Below are positions 15,927 to 29,463 of a stretch of 64,000 nt of DNA, piece by piece. The notes under the pieces are model-generated. The model searched no databases. It was not told where the DNA came from and was given only the letters and a program-made list of their open reading frames with translations. Both the position numbers and the translations under genes were made by a program. Location: positions 48,626,594 to 48,690,593 of the forward strand of contig NC_059358.1 of the NCBI RefSeq assembly GCF_019703515.2. Reading direction: 5' to 3'. How positions within the stretch are numbered: position 1 is the stretch's first letter; each line of letters starts with the position of its first letter. Source of the stretch: Myxocyprinus asiaticus (taxonomy: Eukaryota > Chordata > Actinopteri > Cypriniformes > Catostomidae).

Positions 15927-15940
15927 CTGAGTTAACTCAG
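15927..15940. repeat. Perfect 14-bp palindrome created by a 2-bp deletion in a type C monomer
   Basis: CTGAGTTAACTCAG reads the same on both strands. Typical monomers have CTGAAAGTTAACTCAG here, so removal of AA makes the palindrome. Identical copies occur at 19174-19187, 23169-23182 and 28903-28916, all in type C monomers. No function is claimed. Confidence 0.9.
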
Positions 15941-18486
15941 AACTGTGCAAACTTGATCAAACATCTAACACATTTTCTAAAGCAACTTTTTAAGAACAGA
16001 AAGTTGTTTAGAGTCATTTCTCATCTGCATTCACTTCTTTTTTAATGAAACAAACTATTCACTAATTTGACTCATAGGCATATATGCATTGCAAAAGAAT
16101 GAATTACAAATCAAAATGCATCATTACAACATGTTTGAAACAGTTTAAGACATAAACATACATTTTAATGCTGAAATTTGAAAGTCAAATCAGAACTCTG
16201 CAAACTTTATCCAACATCTAAAATATTTTCAAAAGCAAGTTTTTAAGAACAGAAAGTTGTTTACAGTCATTTCTCATCTGTATTCACTTCTTTTTTAATG
16301 AAACAAACTAGTCACTAATTTGACTCCTAGGCAGATATGCATTGCAAAAGAATGAATTACAATTCAATATGCATCATACAACATGTTTGAATGCAATTCA
16401 AGACATAAACAGACATTTTAATGTTGAAATCTAAAAGTTAACTCAGAACTGTGCAAATTTGATCAAACATCTCACACATTTTCAAAAGCAAGTTTTTAAG
16501 AACTGAAAGTTGTTTAAAGTCATTTCTCAGAGTTCACTGCTTTTTTAATGAAACAAAATATTCACTAATTTGACTCATAGGCAGATATGCATTGCAAAAG
16601 AATGAATTACAATTCATTATGCATCATACAACATGTTTGAAAGCAATTCAAGACATAAACAGACAATTTAATGTTGAAATCTAAAAGTTAACTCAGAACT
16701 GTGCAAATTTGATCAAACATCTCACACATTTTCAAAAGCAAGTTTTTAAGAACTGAAAGTTGTTTAAAGTCATTTCTCAGAGTTCACTGCTTTTTTAATG
16801 AAACAAAATATTCACTAATGTGACTCATAGGAAGATATGCATTGCAAAAGAATTACAATTCAAAATGCATCATGCAACATATTTGAAAACAATTTGAGAC
16901 ATAAAAAGACATTTTAATGCTGATATCTGTAAGTCAAATCAGAACTTTGCAAATCTGATGAAACATATCACACATTTTCTAAAGCAACTTTTTAAGAATA
17001 GAAAGTTGTTTAGAGTCATTTCTCATCTGCATTCACTTCTTTTTTAATGAAACAAAATATTCACTAATTTGACTCATAGGCAGATATGCATTGCAAAAGA
17101 ATGAATTACAAATCAAAATGCATCATTACAACATGTTTGAAACAGTTTAAGACATAAACATACATTTTAATGCTGAAATTTGAAAGTCAAATCAGAACTC
17201 TGCAAACTTTATCCAACATCTCACACATTTTCAAAAGCAACTTTGTAAGATCAGAAAGTTGTTTAGGGTCATTTCTCATTTGAATTCACTTCTTAATAAA
17301 TGAAACAAACTATTATCTAATTTCATTCATAAGCAGCTATTCATATTAAAACAATTACAATTCAAAATACATCAAAAATGTTTGAAATTATTAATCATAA
17401 TCAGACATTTTAATGTTGAAATCTGAAAGTTAACTCAGAACTGTGCAAACTTGATCAAACATCTAACACATTTTCTAAAGCACCTTTTTAAGAACAGAAA
17501 GTTGTTTAGAGTCATTTCTCATCAGAGTTCACTGCTTTTTTAATGAAACAAACTATTCACTAATTTGACTCATAGGCATATATGCATTGCAAAAGAATGA
17601 ATTACAATTCAATATGCATCATACAACATGTTTGAAAGCAATTCAAGACATAAACATACATTTTAATGCTGAAATTTGAAAGTCAAATCAGAACTCTGCA
17701 AACTTTATCCAACATCTAACACATTTTCAAAAGCAAGTTTGTAAGAACAGAAAGTTGTTTAGAGTCATTTCTCATTTGAATTCCCTCCTTTTTTATTGAC
17801 ACAAACTATTCTCTAATTTAATTCATAGGCAGCTATGCACTGCAAAAGAATTACAATTCAAAATGCATCATACAACATTTTTGAAAGCATTTTAAGTCAA
17901 AATCACACATTTTAATGTTGAAATCTGAAAGATAACTCAGAACTGTGCAAACTTGATCCAGCATCTAACACATTTTCTAAAGCAACTTTTTAAGATCAGA
18001 AAGTTGTTTAGAGTCATTTCTCATCTGCATTCACTTCTTTTTTAATGAAACAAACTATTCACTAATTTGACTCATAGGCAGATATGCATTGCAAAAGAAT
18101 GAATTACAAATCAAAATGCATCATTACAACATGTTTGAAACAGTTTAAGACATAAACGTACATTTTAATGCTGAAATTTGAAAGTCAAATCAGAACTCTG
18201 CAAACTTTATCCAACATCTAACACATTTTCAAAAGCAAGTTTTTAAGAACAGAAAGTTGTTTAGAGTCATTTCTCATCTGCATTCACTTCTTTTTTAATG
18301 AAACAAACTAGTCACTAATTTGACTCATAGGCAGATATGCATTGCAAAAGAATGAATTACAATTCAATATGCATCATACAACATGTTTGAAAGCAATTCA
18401 AGACATAAACAGACATTTTAATGTTGAAATCCAAAAGTTAACTCAGAACTGTGCAAATTTGATCAAACATCTCACACATTTTCAAA

Positions 18487-21400
18487 AGCAAGTTTTTAAG
18501 AACTGAAAGTTGTTTAAAGTCATTTCTCAGAGTTCACTGCTTTTTTAATGAAACAAAATATTCACTAATGTGACTCATAGGAAGATATGCATTGCAAAAG
18601 AATTACAATTCAAAATGCATCATGCAACATATTTGAAAACAATTTGAGACATAAAAAGACATTTTAATGCTGAAATCTGTAAGTCAAATCAGAACTCTGC
18701 AAATTTGATGAAACATCTCACACATTTTCTAAAGCAACTTTTTAAGAACAGAAAGTTGTTTAGAGTCATTTCTCATCTGCATTCACTTCTTTTTTAATGA
18801 AACAAACTATTCACTAATTAGACTCATAGGCAGATATGCATTGCAAAAGAATGAATTACAAATCAAAATGCAACATTACAACATGTTTGAAACAGTTTAA
18901 GACATAAACATACATTTTAATGCTGAAATTTGAAAGTCAAATCAGAACTCTGCAAATTTTATCCAACATCTAACACATTTTCAAAAGCAACTTTGTAAGA
19001 ACAGAAAGTTGTTTAGAGTCATTTCTCATTTGAATTCACTTCTTAATTAATGAAACAAACTATTATCTAATTTCATTCATAAGCAGCTATTCATATTAAA
19101 AAAAATTACAATTCAAAATGCATCAAAAATGTTTGAAATTATTAATCATAATCAGACATTTTAATGTTGAAATCTGAGTTAACTCAGAACTGTGCAAACT
19201 TGATCAAACATCTAACACATTTTCTAAAGCAACTTTTTAAGAACAGAAAGTTGTTTAGAGTCATTTCTCATCTGCATTCACTTCTTTTTTAATGAAACAA
19301 ACTATTCACTAATTTGACTCATAGGCAGATATGCATTGCAAAAGAATGAATTACAAATCAAAATGCATCATTACAACATGTTTGAAACAGTTTAAGACAT
19401 AAACATACATTTTAATGCTGAAATTTGAAAGTCAAATCAGAACTCTGCAAACTTTATCCAACATCTAAAACATTTTCAAAAGCAAGTTTTTAAGAACAGA
19501 AAGTTGTTTACAGTCATTTCTCATCTGCATTCACTTCTTTTTTAATGAAACAAACTAGTCACTAATTTGACTCCTAGGCAGATATGCATTGCAAAAGAAT
19601 GAATTACAATTCAATATGCATCATACAACATGTTTGAAAGCAATTCAAGACATAAACAGACATTTTAATGTTGAAATCTAAAAGTTAACTCAGAACTGTG
19701 CAAATTTGATCAAACATCTCACACATTTTCAAAAGCAAGTTTTTAAGAACTGAAAGTTGTTTAAAGTCATTTCTCAGAGTTCACTGCTTTTTTAATGAAA
19801 CAAAATATTCACTAATGTGACTCATAGGAAGATATGCATTGCAAAAGAATTACAATTCAAAATGCATCATACAACATATTTGAAAACAATTTGAGACATA
19901 AAAAGACATTTTAATGATGAAATTCTGTAAGTCAAATCAGAACTCTGCAAATTTGATGAAACATCTCACACATTTTCTAAAGCAACTTTTTAAGAACAGA
20001 AAGTTGTTTAGAGTCATTTCTAATCTGAATTCACTTCTTAATTAATGAAACAAACTATTCTCTAATTTCATTCATAAGCAGCTATTCATATTAAAAAAAA
20101 TTACAATTCAAAATGCATCAAAAATGTTTGAAAGCATTAATCATAATCAGACATTTTAATGTTGAAATCTGAAAGTTAACTCAGAACTGTGCAAACTTGA
20201 TCAAACATCTAACACATTTTCTAAAGCAACTTTTTAAGAACAGAAAGTTGTTTAGAGTCATTTCTCATCTGCATTCACTTCTTTTTTAATGAAACAAACT
20301 ATTCACTAATTTGACTCATAGGCAGATATGCATTGCAAAGAATGAATTACAATTCAAAATGCATCATACAACATGTTTGAAAGCATTTTAAGACATAAAT
20401 CACACATTTTAATGTTGAAATCTGAAAGTTAACTCAGAACTGTGCAAACTTGATCAAACATCTAACACATTTTCAAAAGCAACTTTTTAAGAACAGAAAG
20501 TTGTTTAGAGTCATTTCTCATCTGCATTCACTTCTTTTTTAATGAAACAAACTATTCACTAATTTGACTCATAGGCAGATATGCATTGCAAAAGAATGAA
20601 TTACAATTCAATATGCATCATACAACATGTTTGAAAGCAATTCAAGACATAAACAGACATTTTAATGTTGAAATCTAAAAGTTAACTCAGAACTGTGCAA
20701 ATTTGATCAAACATCTCACACATTTTCAAAAGCAAGTTTTTAAGAACTGAAAGTTGTTTAAAGTCATTTCTCAGAGTTCACTGCTTTTTTAATGAAACAA
20801 AATATTCACTAATGTGACTCATAGGAAGATATGCATTGCAAAAGAATTACAATTCAAAATGCATCATGCAACATATTTGAAAACAATTTGAGACATAAAA
20901 AGACATTTTAATGCTGAAATCTGTAAGTCAAATCAGAACTTTGCAAATCTGATGAAACATATCACACATTTTCTAAAGCAACTTTTTAAGAACAGAAAGT
21001 TGTTTAGAGTCATTTCTCATCTACATTCACTTCTTTTTTAATGAAACAATCTATTCACTAATTTGACTCATAGGCAGATATGCATTGCAAAAGAATGAAT
21101 TACAAATCAAAATGCATCATTACAACATGTTTGAAACAGATTAAGACATAAACATACATTTTAATGCTGAAATTTGAAAGTCAAATCAGAACTCTGCAAA
21201 CTTTATCCAACATCTAACACATTTTCAAAAGCAACTTTGTAAGAACAGAAAGTTGTTTAGAGTCATTTCTCATTTGAATTCACTTCTTTTTTTAATGAAA
21301 CAAAATATTCACTAATGTGACTCATAGGAAGATATGCATTGCAAAAGAATTACAATTCAAAATGCATCATACAACATTTTTGAAAGCATTTTAAGTCAAA

Positions 21401-24400
21401 ATCACACATTTTAATGTTGATATCTGAAAGTTAACTCAGAACAGTGCAGACTTGATCAAACATCTAACACTTTTTCTAAAGCAACTTTTTAAGAACAGAA
21501 AGTTGTTTAGAGTCATTTCTCATCTGCATTCACTTCTTTTTTAATGAAACAAACTATTCACTAATTTGACTCATAGGCAGATATGCATTGCAAAAGAATG
21601 AATTACAATTCAATATGCATCATACAACATGTTTGAAAGCAATTCAAGACATAAACAGACATTTTAATGTAGAAATCTAATAGTTAACTCAGAACTGTGC
21701 AAATTTAATCAAACATCTCACACATTTTCAAAAGCAACTTTGTAAGAACAGAAAGTTGTTTAAAGTCATTTCTCAGAGTTCACTGCTCTTTTAATGAAAC
21801 AAAATATTCACTAATGTGACTCATAGGAAGATATGCATTGCAAAAGAATTACAATTCAAAATGCATCATGCAACATATTTGAAAACAATTTGAGACATAA
21901 AAAGACATTTTAATGATGAAATCTGTAAGTCAAATCAGAACTCTGCAAATTTGATGAAACATCTCACACATTTTCTAAAGCAACTTTTTAAGAACAGAAA
22001 GTTGTTTAGAGTCATTTCTCATCTGCATTCACTTCTTTTTTAATGAAACAAACTAGTCACTAATTTGACTCCTAGGCAGATATGCATTGCAAAAGAATGA
22101 ATTACAATTCAATATGCATCATACAACATGTTTGAAAGCAATTCAAGACATAAACAGACATTTTAATGTTGAAATCTAAAAGTTAACTCAGAACTGTGCA
22201 AATTTGATCAAACATCTCACACATTTTCAAAAGCAAGTTTTTAAGAACTGAAAGTTGTTTAAAGTCATTTCTCAGAGTTCACTGCTTTTTTAATGAAACA
22301 AAAAATTCACTAATTTGACTCATAGGCAGATATGCATTGCAAAAGAATGAATTACAATTCAATATGCATCATACAACATGTTTGAAAGCAATTCAAGACA
22401 TAAACAGACATTTTAATGTAGAAATCTAAAAGTTAACTCAGAACTGTGCAAATTTGATCAAACATCTCACACATTTTCAAAAGCAAGTTTTTAAGAACTG
22501 AAAGTTGTTTAAAGTCATTTCTCAGAGTTCACTGCTTTTTTAATGAAACAAAATATTCACTAATGTGACTCATAGGAAGATATGCATTGCAAAAGAATTA
22601 CAATTCAAAATGCATCATGCAACATATTTGAAAACAATTTGAGACATAAAAAGACATTTTAATGCTGAAATCTGTAAGTCAAATCAGAACTCTACAAATT
22701 TGATGAAACATCTCACACATTTTCTAAAGCAACTTTTTAAGAACAGAAAGTTGTTTAGAGTCATTTCTCATCTGCATTCACTTCTTTTTTAATGAAACAA
22801 ACTATTCACTAATTAGACTCATAGGCAGATATGCATTGCAAAAGAATGAATTACAAATCAAAATGAAACATTACAACATGTTTGAAACAGTTTAAGACAT
22901 AAACATACATTTTAATGCTGAAATTTGAAAGTCAAATCAGAACTCTGCAAATTTTATCCAACATCTAACACATTTTCAAAAGCAACTTTGTAAGAACAGA
23001 AAGTTGTTTAGAGTCATTTCTCATTTGAATTCACTTCTTAATTAATGAAACAAACTATTATCTAATTTCATTCATAAGCAGCTATTCATATTAAAAAAAA
23101 TTACAATTCAAAATGCATCAAAAATGTTTGAAATTATTAATCATAATCAGACATTTTAATGTTGAAATCTGAGTTAACTCAGAACTGTGCAAACTTGATC
23201 AAACATCTAACACATTTTCTAAAGCAACTTTTTAAGAACAGAAAGTTGTTTAGAGTCATTTCTCATCTGCATTCACTTCTTTTTTAATGAAACAAACTAT
23301 TCACTAATTTGACTAATAGGCAGATATGCATTGCAAAAGAATGAATTACAAATCAAAATGCATCATTACAACATGTTTGAAACAGTTTAAGACATAAACA
23401 TACATTTTAATGCTGAAATTTGAAAGTCAAATCAGAACTCTGCAAACTTTATCCAACATCTAAAACATTTTCAAAAGCAAGTTTTTAAGAACAGAAAGTT
23501 GTTTACAGTCATTTCTCATCTGCATTCACTTCTTTTTTAATGAAACAAACTAGTCACTAATTTGACTCCTAGGCAGATATGCATTGCAAAAGAATGAATT
23601 ACAATTCAATATGCATCATACAACATGTTTGAATGCAATTCAAGACATAAACAGACATTTTAATGTTGAAATCTAAAAGTTAACTCAGAACTGTGCAAAT
23701 TTGATCAAACATCTCACACATTTTCAAAAGCAAGTTTTTAAGAACTGAAAGTTGTTTAAAGTCATTTCTCAGAGTTCACTGCTTTTTTAATGAAACAAAA
23801 TATTCACTAATGTGACTCATAGGAAGATATGCATTGCAAAAGAATTACAATTCAAAATGCATCATGCAACATATTTGAAAACAATTTGAGACATAAAAAG
23901 ACATTTTAATGATGAATTCTGTAAGTCAAATCAGAACTCTGCAAATTTGATGAAACATCTCACACATTTTCTAAAGCAACTTTTTAAGAACAGAAAGTTG
24001 TTTAGAGTCATTTCTAATCTGAATTCACTTCTTAATTAATGAAACAAACTATTCTCTAATTTCATTCATAAGCAGCTATTCATATTAAAAAAATTACAAT
24101 TCAAAATGCATCAAAAATGTTTGAAAGCATTAATCATAATTAGAAATTTAATGTTGAAATCTGAAAGTTAACTCAGAACTGTGCAAACATGATCAAACAT
24201 CTAACACATTTTCTAAAGCAACTTTTTAAGAACAGAAAGTTGTTTAGAGTCATTTCTCATCTGCATTCACTTCTTTTTTTAATGAAACAAAATATTCACT
24301 AATGTGACTCATAGGAAGATATGCATTGCAAAAGAATTACAATTCAAAATGCATCATGCAACATATTTGAAAACAATTTGAGACATAAAAAGACATTTTA

Positions 24401-27220
24401 ATGCTGAAATCTGTGTCAAATCAGAACTCTGCAAATTTGATGAAACATCTCACACATTTTCTAAAGCAACTTTTTAAGAACAGAAAGTTGTTTAGAGTCA
24501 TTTCTAATCTGAATTCACTTCTTAATTAATGAAACAAACTATTCTCTAATTTCATTCATAAGCAGCTATTCATATTAAAAAAATTACAATTCAAAATGCA
24601 TCAAAAATGTTTGAAAGCATTAATCATAATTAGACATTTTAATGTTGAAATCTGAAAGTTAACTCAGAACTGTGCAAACTTGATCAAACATCTAACACAT
24701 TTTCTAAAGCAACTTTTTAAGAACAGAAAGTTGTTTAGAGTCATTTCTCATCTGCATTCAATTCTTTTTTAATGAAACAAACTATTCACTAATTTGACTC
24801 ATAGGCAGATATGCATTGAAAAAGAATGAATTACAAATCAAAATGCATCATTACAACATGTTTGAAACAGTTTAAGACATAAACATACATTTTAATGCTG
24901 AAATTTGAAAGTCAAATCAGAACTCTGCAAACTTTATCAAATATCTCACACATTTTCAAAAGCAACTTTGTAAGAACAGAAAGTTGTTTAGAGTCATTTC
25001 TCATTTGAATTCATTTCTTAATTAATGAAACAAACTATTCATCTAATTTCATTCATAAGCAGCTATTCATATGTAAAAAAAATTACAATTCAAAATGCAT
25101 CATACAACATGTTTGAAAGCATTATTAAGTCATAATCAGACATTTTAATGTTGAAATCTGAAAGTTAACTCAGAACTGTGCAAACTTGATCAAACATCTA
25201 ACACATTTTCTAAAGCAACTTTTTAAGAACAGAAAGCTGTTTAGAGTCATTTCTCATCTGCATTCACTTCTTTTTTAATGAAACAAACTATTCACTAATT
25301 TGACTCATAGGCAGATATGCATTGCAAAAGAATGAATTACAAATCAAAATGCATCATTACAACATGTTTGAAACAGTTTAAGACATAAACGTACATTTTA
25401 ATGCTGAAATTTGAAAGTCAAATCAGAACTCTGCAAACTTTATCCAACATCTAACACATTTTCAAAAGCAAGTTTTTAAGAACAGAAAGTTGTTTAGAGT
25501 CATTTCTCATCTGCATTCACTTCTTTTTTAATGAAACAAACTAGTCACTAATTTGACTCCTAGGCAGATATGCATTGCAAAAGAATGAATTACAATTCAA
25601 TATGCATCATACAACATGTTTGAAAGCAATTCAAGACATAAACAGACATTTTAATGTTGAAATCTAAAAGTTAACTCAGAACTGTGCAAATTTGATCAAA
25701 CATCTCACACATTTTCAAAAGCAAGTTTTTAAGAACTGAAAGTTGTTTAGAGTCATTTCTCAGAGTTCACTGCTTTTTTAATGAAACAAAATATTCACTA
25801 ATGTGACTCATAGGAAGATATGCATTGCAAAAGAATTACAATTCAAAATGCATCATGCAACATATTTGAAAACAATTTGAGACATAAAAAGACATTTTAA
25901 TGCTGAAATCTGTAAGTCAAATCAGAACTCTGCAAATTTGATGAAACATCTCACACATTTTCTAAAGCAACTTTTTAAGAACAGAAAGTTGTTTAGAGTC
26001 ATTTCTCATCTGCATTCACTTCTTTTTTAATGAAACAAACTATTCACTAATTTGACTCATAGGCAGATATGCATTGCAAAAGAATGAATTACAAATCAAA
26101 ATGCATCATTACAACATGTTTGAAACAGTTTAAGACATAAACATACATTTTAATGCTGAAATTTGAAAGTCAAATCAGAACTCTGCAAACTTTATCCAAC
26201 ATCTAACACATTTTCAAAAGCAACTTTGTAAGAACAGAAAGTTGTTTAGAGTCATTTCTCATTTGAATTCACTTCTTAATTAATGAAACAAACTATTATC
26301 TAATTTCATTCATAAGCAGCTATTCATATTAAAAAAAATTACAATTCAAAATGCATCAAAAATGTTTGAAATTATTAATCATAATCAGACATTTTAATGT
26401 TGAAATCTGAAAGTTAACTCAGAACTGTGCAAACTTGATCAAACATCTAACACATTTTCTAAAGCAACTTTTTAAGAACAGAAAGTTGTTTAGAGTCATT
26501 TCTCATCTGCAGTTCACTGCTTTTTTAATGAAACAAACTATTCACTAATTTGACTCATAGGCAGATATGCATTGCAAAAGAATGAATTACAAATCAAAAT
26601 GCATCATTACAACATGTTTGAAACAGTTTAAGACATAAACATACATTTTAATGCTGAAATTTGAAAGTCAAATCAGAACTCTGCAAATTTTATCCAACAT
26701 CTAAAACATTTTCAAAAGCAAGTTTTTAAGAACAGAAAGTTGTTTAGAGTCATTTCTCATCTGCATTCACTTCTTTTTTAATGAAACAAACTATTCACTA
26801 ATTTGACTCATAGGCAGATATGCATTGCAAAAGAATGAATTACAATTCAATATGCATCATACAACATGTTTGAAAGCAATTCAAGACATAAACAGACATT
26901 TTAATGTTGAAATCTAAAAGTTAACTCAGAACTGTGCAAATTTGATCAAACATCTCACACATTTTCAAAAGCAAGTTTTTAAGAACTGAAAGTTGTTTAA
27001 AGTCATTTCTCAGAGTTCACTGCTTTTTTAATGAAACAAAATATTCACTAATGTGACTCATAGGAAGATATGCATTGCAAAAGAATTACAATTCAAAATG
27101 CATCATGCAACATATTTGAAAACAATTTGAGACATAAAAAGACATTTTAATGCTGAAATCTGTAAGTCAAATCAGAACTCTGCAAATTTGATGAAACATC
27201 TCACACATTTTCTAAAGCAA
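18487..27220 (+). repeat. Mosaic ~14.21-kb-offset satellite duplication, right copy
   Basis: Partner of the block starting at 4275, matched by type A monomer spacing and shared private variants. Within each copy there is also a 3995-bp spacing: 4275 to 8270 and 5524 to 9519 on the left, 18487 to 22482 and 19734 to 23729 on the right. An older 16-monomer unit therefore seems to have existed before the larger duplication. This copy has acquired a 2-bp deletion in type C monomers that the left copy lacks at the matching positions. Confidence 0.75.
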
Positions 27221-29463
27221 CTTTTTAAGAACAGAAAGTTGTTTAGAGTCATTTCTCATCTGCATTCACTTCTTTTTTAATGAAACAAACTATTCACTAA
27301 TTTGACTCATAGGCAGATATGCATTGCAAAAGAATGAATTACAAATCAAAATGCAACATTACAACATGTTTGAAACAGTTTAAGACATAAACATACATTT
27401 TAATGCTGAAATTTGAAAGTCAAATCAGAACTCTGCAAACTTTATCCAACATCTAACACATTTTCAAAAGCAACTTTGTAAGAACAGAAAGTTGTTTAGA
27501 GTCATTTCTCATTTGAATTCACTTCTTAATTAATGAAACAAACTATTATCTAATTTCATTCATAAGCAGCTATTCATATTAAAAAAAATTACAATTCAAA
27601 ATGCATCAAAAATGTTTGAAATTATTAATCATAATCAGACATTTTAATGTTGAAATCTGAAAGTTAACTCAGAACTGTGCAAACTTGATCAAACATCTAA
27701 CACATTTTCTAAAGCAACTTTTTAAGAACAGAAAGTTGTTTAGAGTCATTTCTCATCTGCATTCACTTCTTTTTTAATGAAACAAACTATTCACTAATTT
27801 GACTCATAGGCAGATATGCATTGCAAAAGAATGAATTACAAATCAAAATGCATCATTACAACATGTTTGAAACAGTTTAAGACATAAACATACATTTTAA
27901 TGCTGAAATTTGAAAGTCAAATCAGAACTCTGCAAATTTTATCCAACATCTAAAACATTTTCAAAAGCAAGTTTTTAAGAACAGAAAGTTGTTTACAGTC
28001 ATTTCTCATCTGCATTCACTTCTTTTTTAATGAAACAAACTAGTCACTAATTTGACTCCTAGGCAGATATGCATTGCAAAAGAATGAATTACAATTCAAT
28101 ATGCATCATACAACATGTTTGAATGCAATTCAAGACATAAACAGACATTTTAATGTTGAAATCTAAAAGTTAACTCAGAACTGTGCAAATTTGATCAAAC
28201 ATCTCACACATTTTCAAAAGCAAGTTTTTAAGAACTGAAAGTTGTTTAAAGTCATTTCTCAGAGTTCACTGCTTTTTTAATGAAACAAAATATTCACTAA
28301 TTTGACTCATAGGCAGATATGCATTGCAAAAGAATGAATTACAATTCAATATGCATCATACAACATGTTTGAAAGCAATTCAAGACATAAACAGACATTT
28401 TAATGTTGAAATCTAAAAGTTAACTCAGAACTGTGCAAATTTGATCAAACATCTCACACATTTTCAAAAGCAAGTTTTTAAGAACTGAAAGTTGTTTAAA
28501 GTCATTTCTCAGAGTTCACTGCTTTTTTAATGAAACAAAATATTCACTAATGTGACTCATAGGAAGATATGCATTGCAAAAGAATTACAATTCAAAATGC
28601 ATCATGCAACATATTTGAAAACAATTTGAGACATAAAAAGACATTTTAATGCTGAAATCTGTAAGTCAAATCAGAACTCTGCAAATTTGATGAAACATCT
28701 CACACATTTTCTAAAGCAACTTTTTAAGAACAGAAAGTTGTTTAGAGTCATTTCTCATTTGAATTCACTTCTTAATTAATGAAACAAACTATTATCTAAT
28801 TTCATTCATAAGCAGCTATTCATATTAAAAAAAATTACAATTCAAAATGCATCAAAAATGTTTGAAATTATTAATCATAATCAGACATTTTAATGTTGAA
28901 ATCTGAGTTAACTCAGAACTGTGCAAACTTGATCAAACATCTAACACATTTTCTAAAGCAACTTTTTAAGAACAGAAAGTTGTTTAGAGTCATTTCTCAT
29001 CTGCATTCACTTCTTTTTTAATGAAACAAACTATTCACTAATTTGACTCATAGGCAGATATGCATTGCAAAAGAATGAATTACAAATCAAAATGCATCAT
29101 TACAACATGTTTGAAAGCAGTTTAAGACATAAACATACATTTTAATGCTGAAATTTGAAAGTCAAATCAGAACTCTGCAAACTTTATCCAACATCTAACA
29201 CATTTTCAAAAGCAAGTTTTTAAGAACAGAAAGTTGTTTAGAGTCATTTCTCATCTGCATTCACTTCTTTTTTAATGAAACAAACTAGTCACTAATTTGA
29301 CTCATAGGCAGATATGCATTGCAAAAGAATGAATTACAATTCAATATGCATCATACAACATGTTTGAAAGCAATTCAAGACATAAACAGACATTTTAATG
29401 TTGAAATCTAAAAGTTAACTCAGAACTGTGCAAATTTGATCAAACATCTCACACATTTTCAAA
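25720..29463 (+). repeat. 15-monomer higher-order repeat unit, copy 1 (3744 bp)
   Basis: Monomer order read from diagnostic variants is A-B-C-D-E, A-B-C-D-E, A/E hybrid, A-C-D-E. Type A starts lie at 25720, 26970, 28219 (the hybrid), 28469 and then 29464 for the next unit, giving spacings of 1250, 1249, 250 and 995 bp. The first A monomer carries an unusual GTTTAGAGTCATTTCTCAGAG combination that reappears exactly 3744 bp later at the start of copy 2, and 14216 bp earlier in the monomer starting at 11504. Confidence 0.85.
28219..28468 (+). repeat. Chimeric A/E satellite monomer (representative)
   Basis: The left part is type A (AAGAACTGAAAG, TCAGAGTTCACTGC, AAAATATTCACTAAT) and the right part is type E-like (TTTGACTCATAGGCAG, CAATATGCATC, GCAATTCAAGAC). 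The switch lies in the same short interval in other copies starting near 4025, 8020, 14990, 16487, 22232, 31962, 34955 and 36200, usually directly followed by a full type A monomer. This is the footprint expected from unequal exchange or gene conversion inside a monomer, later spread through the array. Confidence 0.75.
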
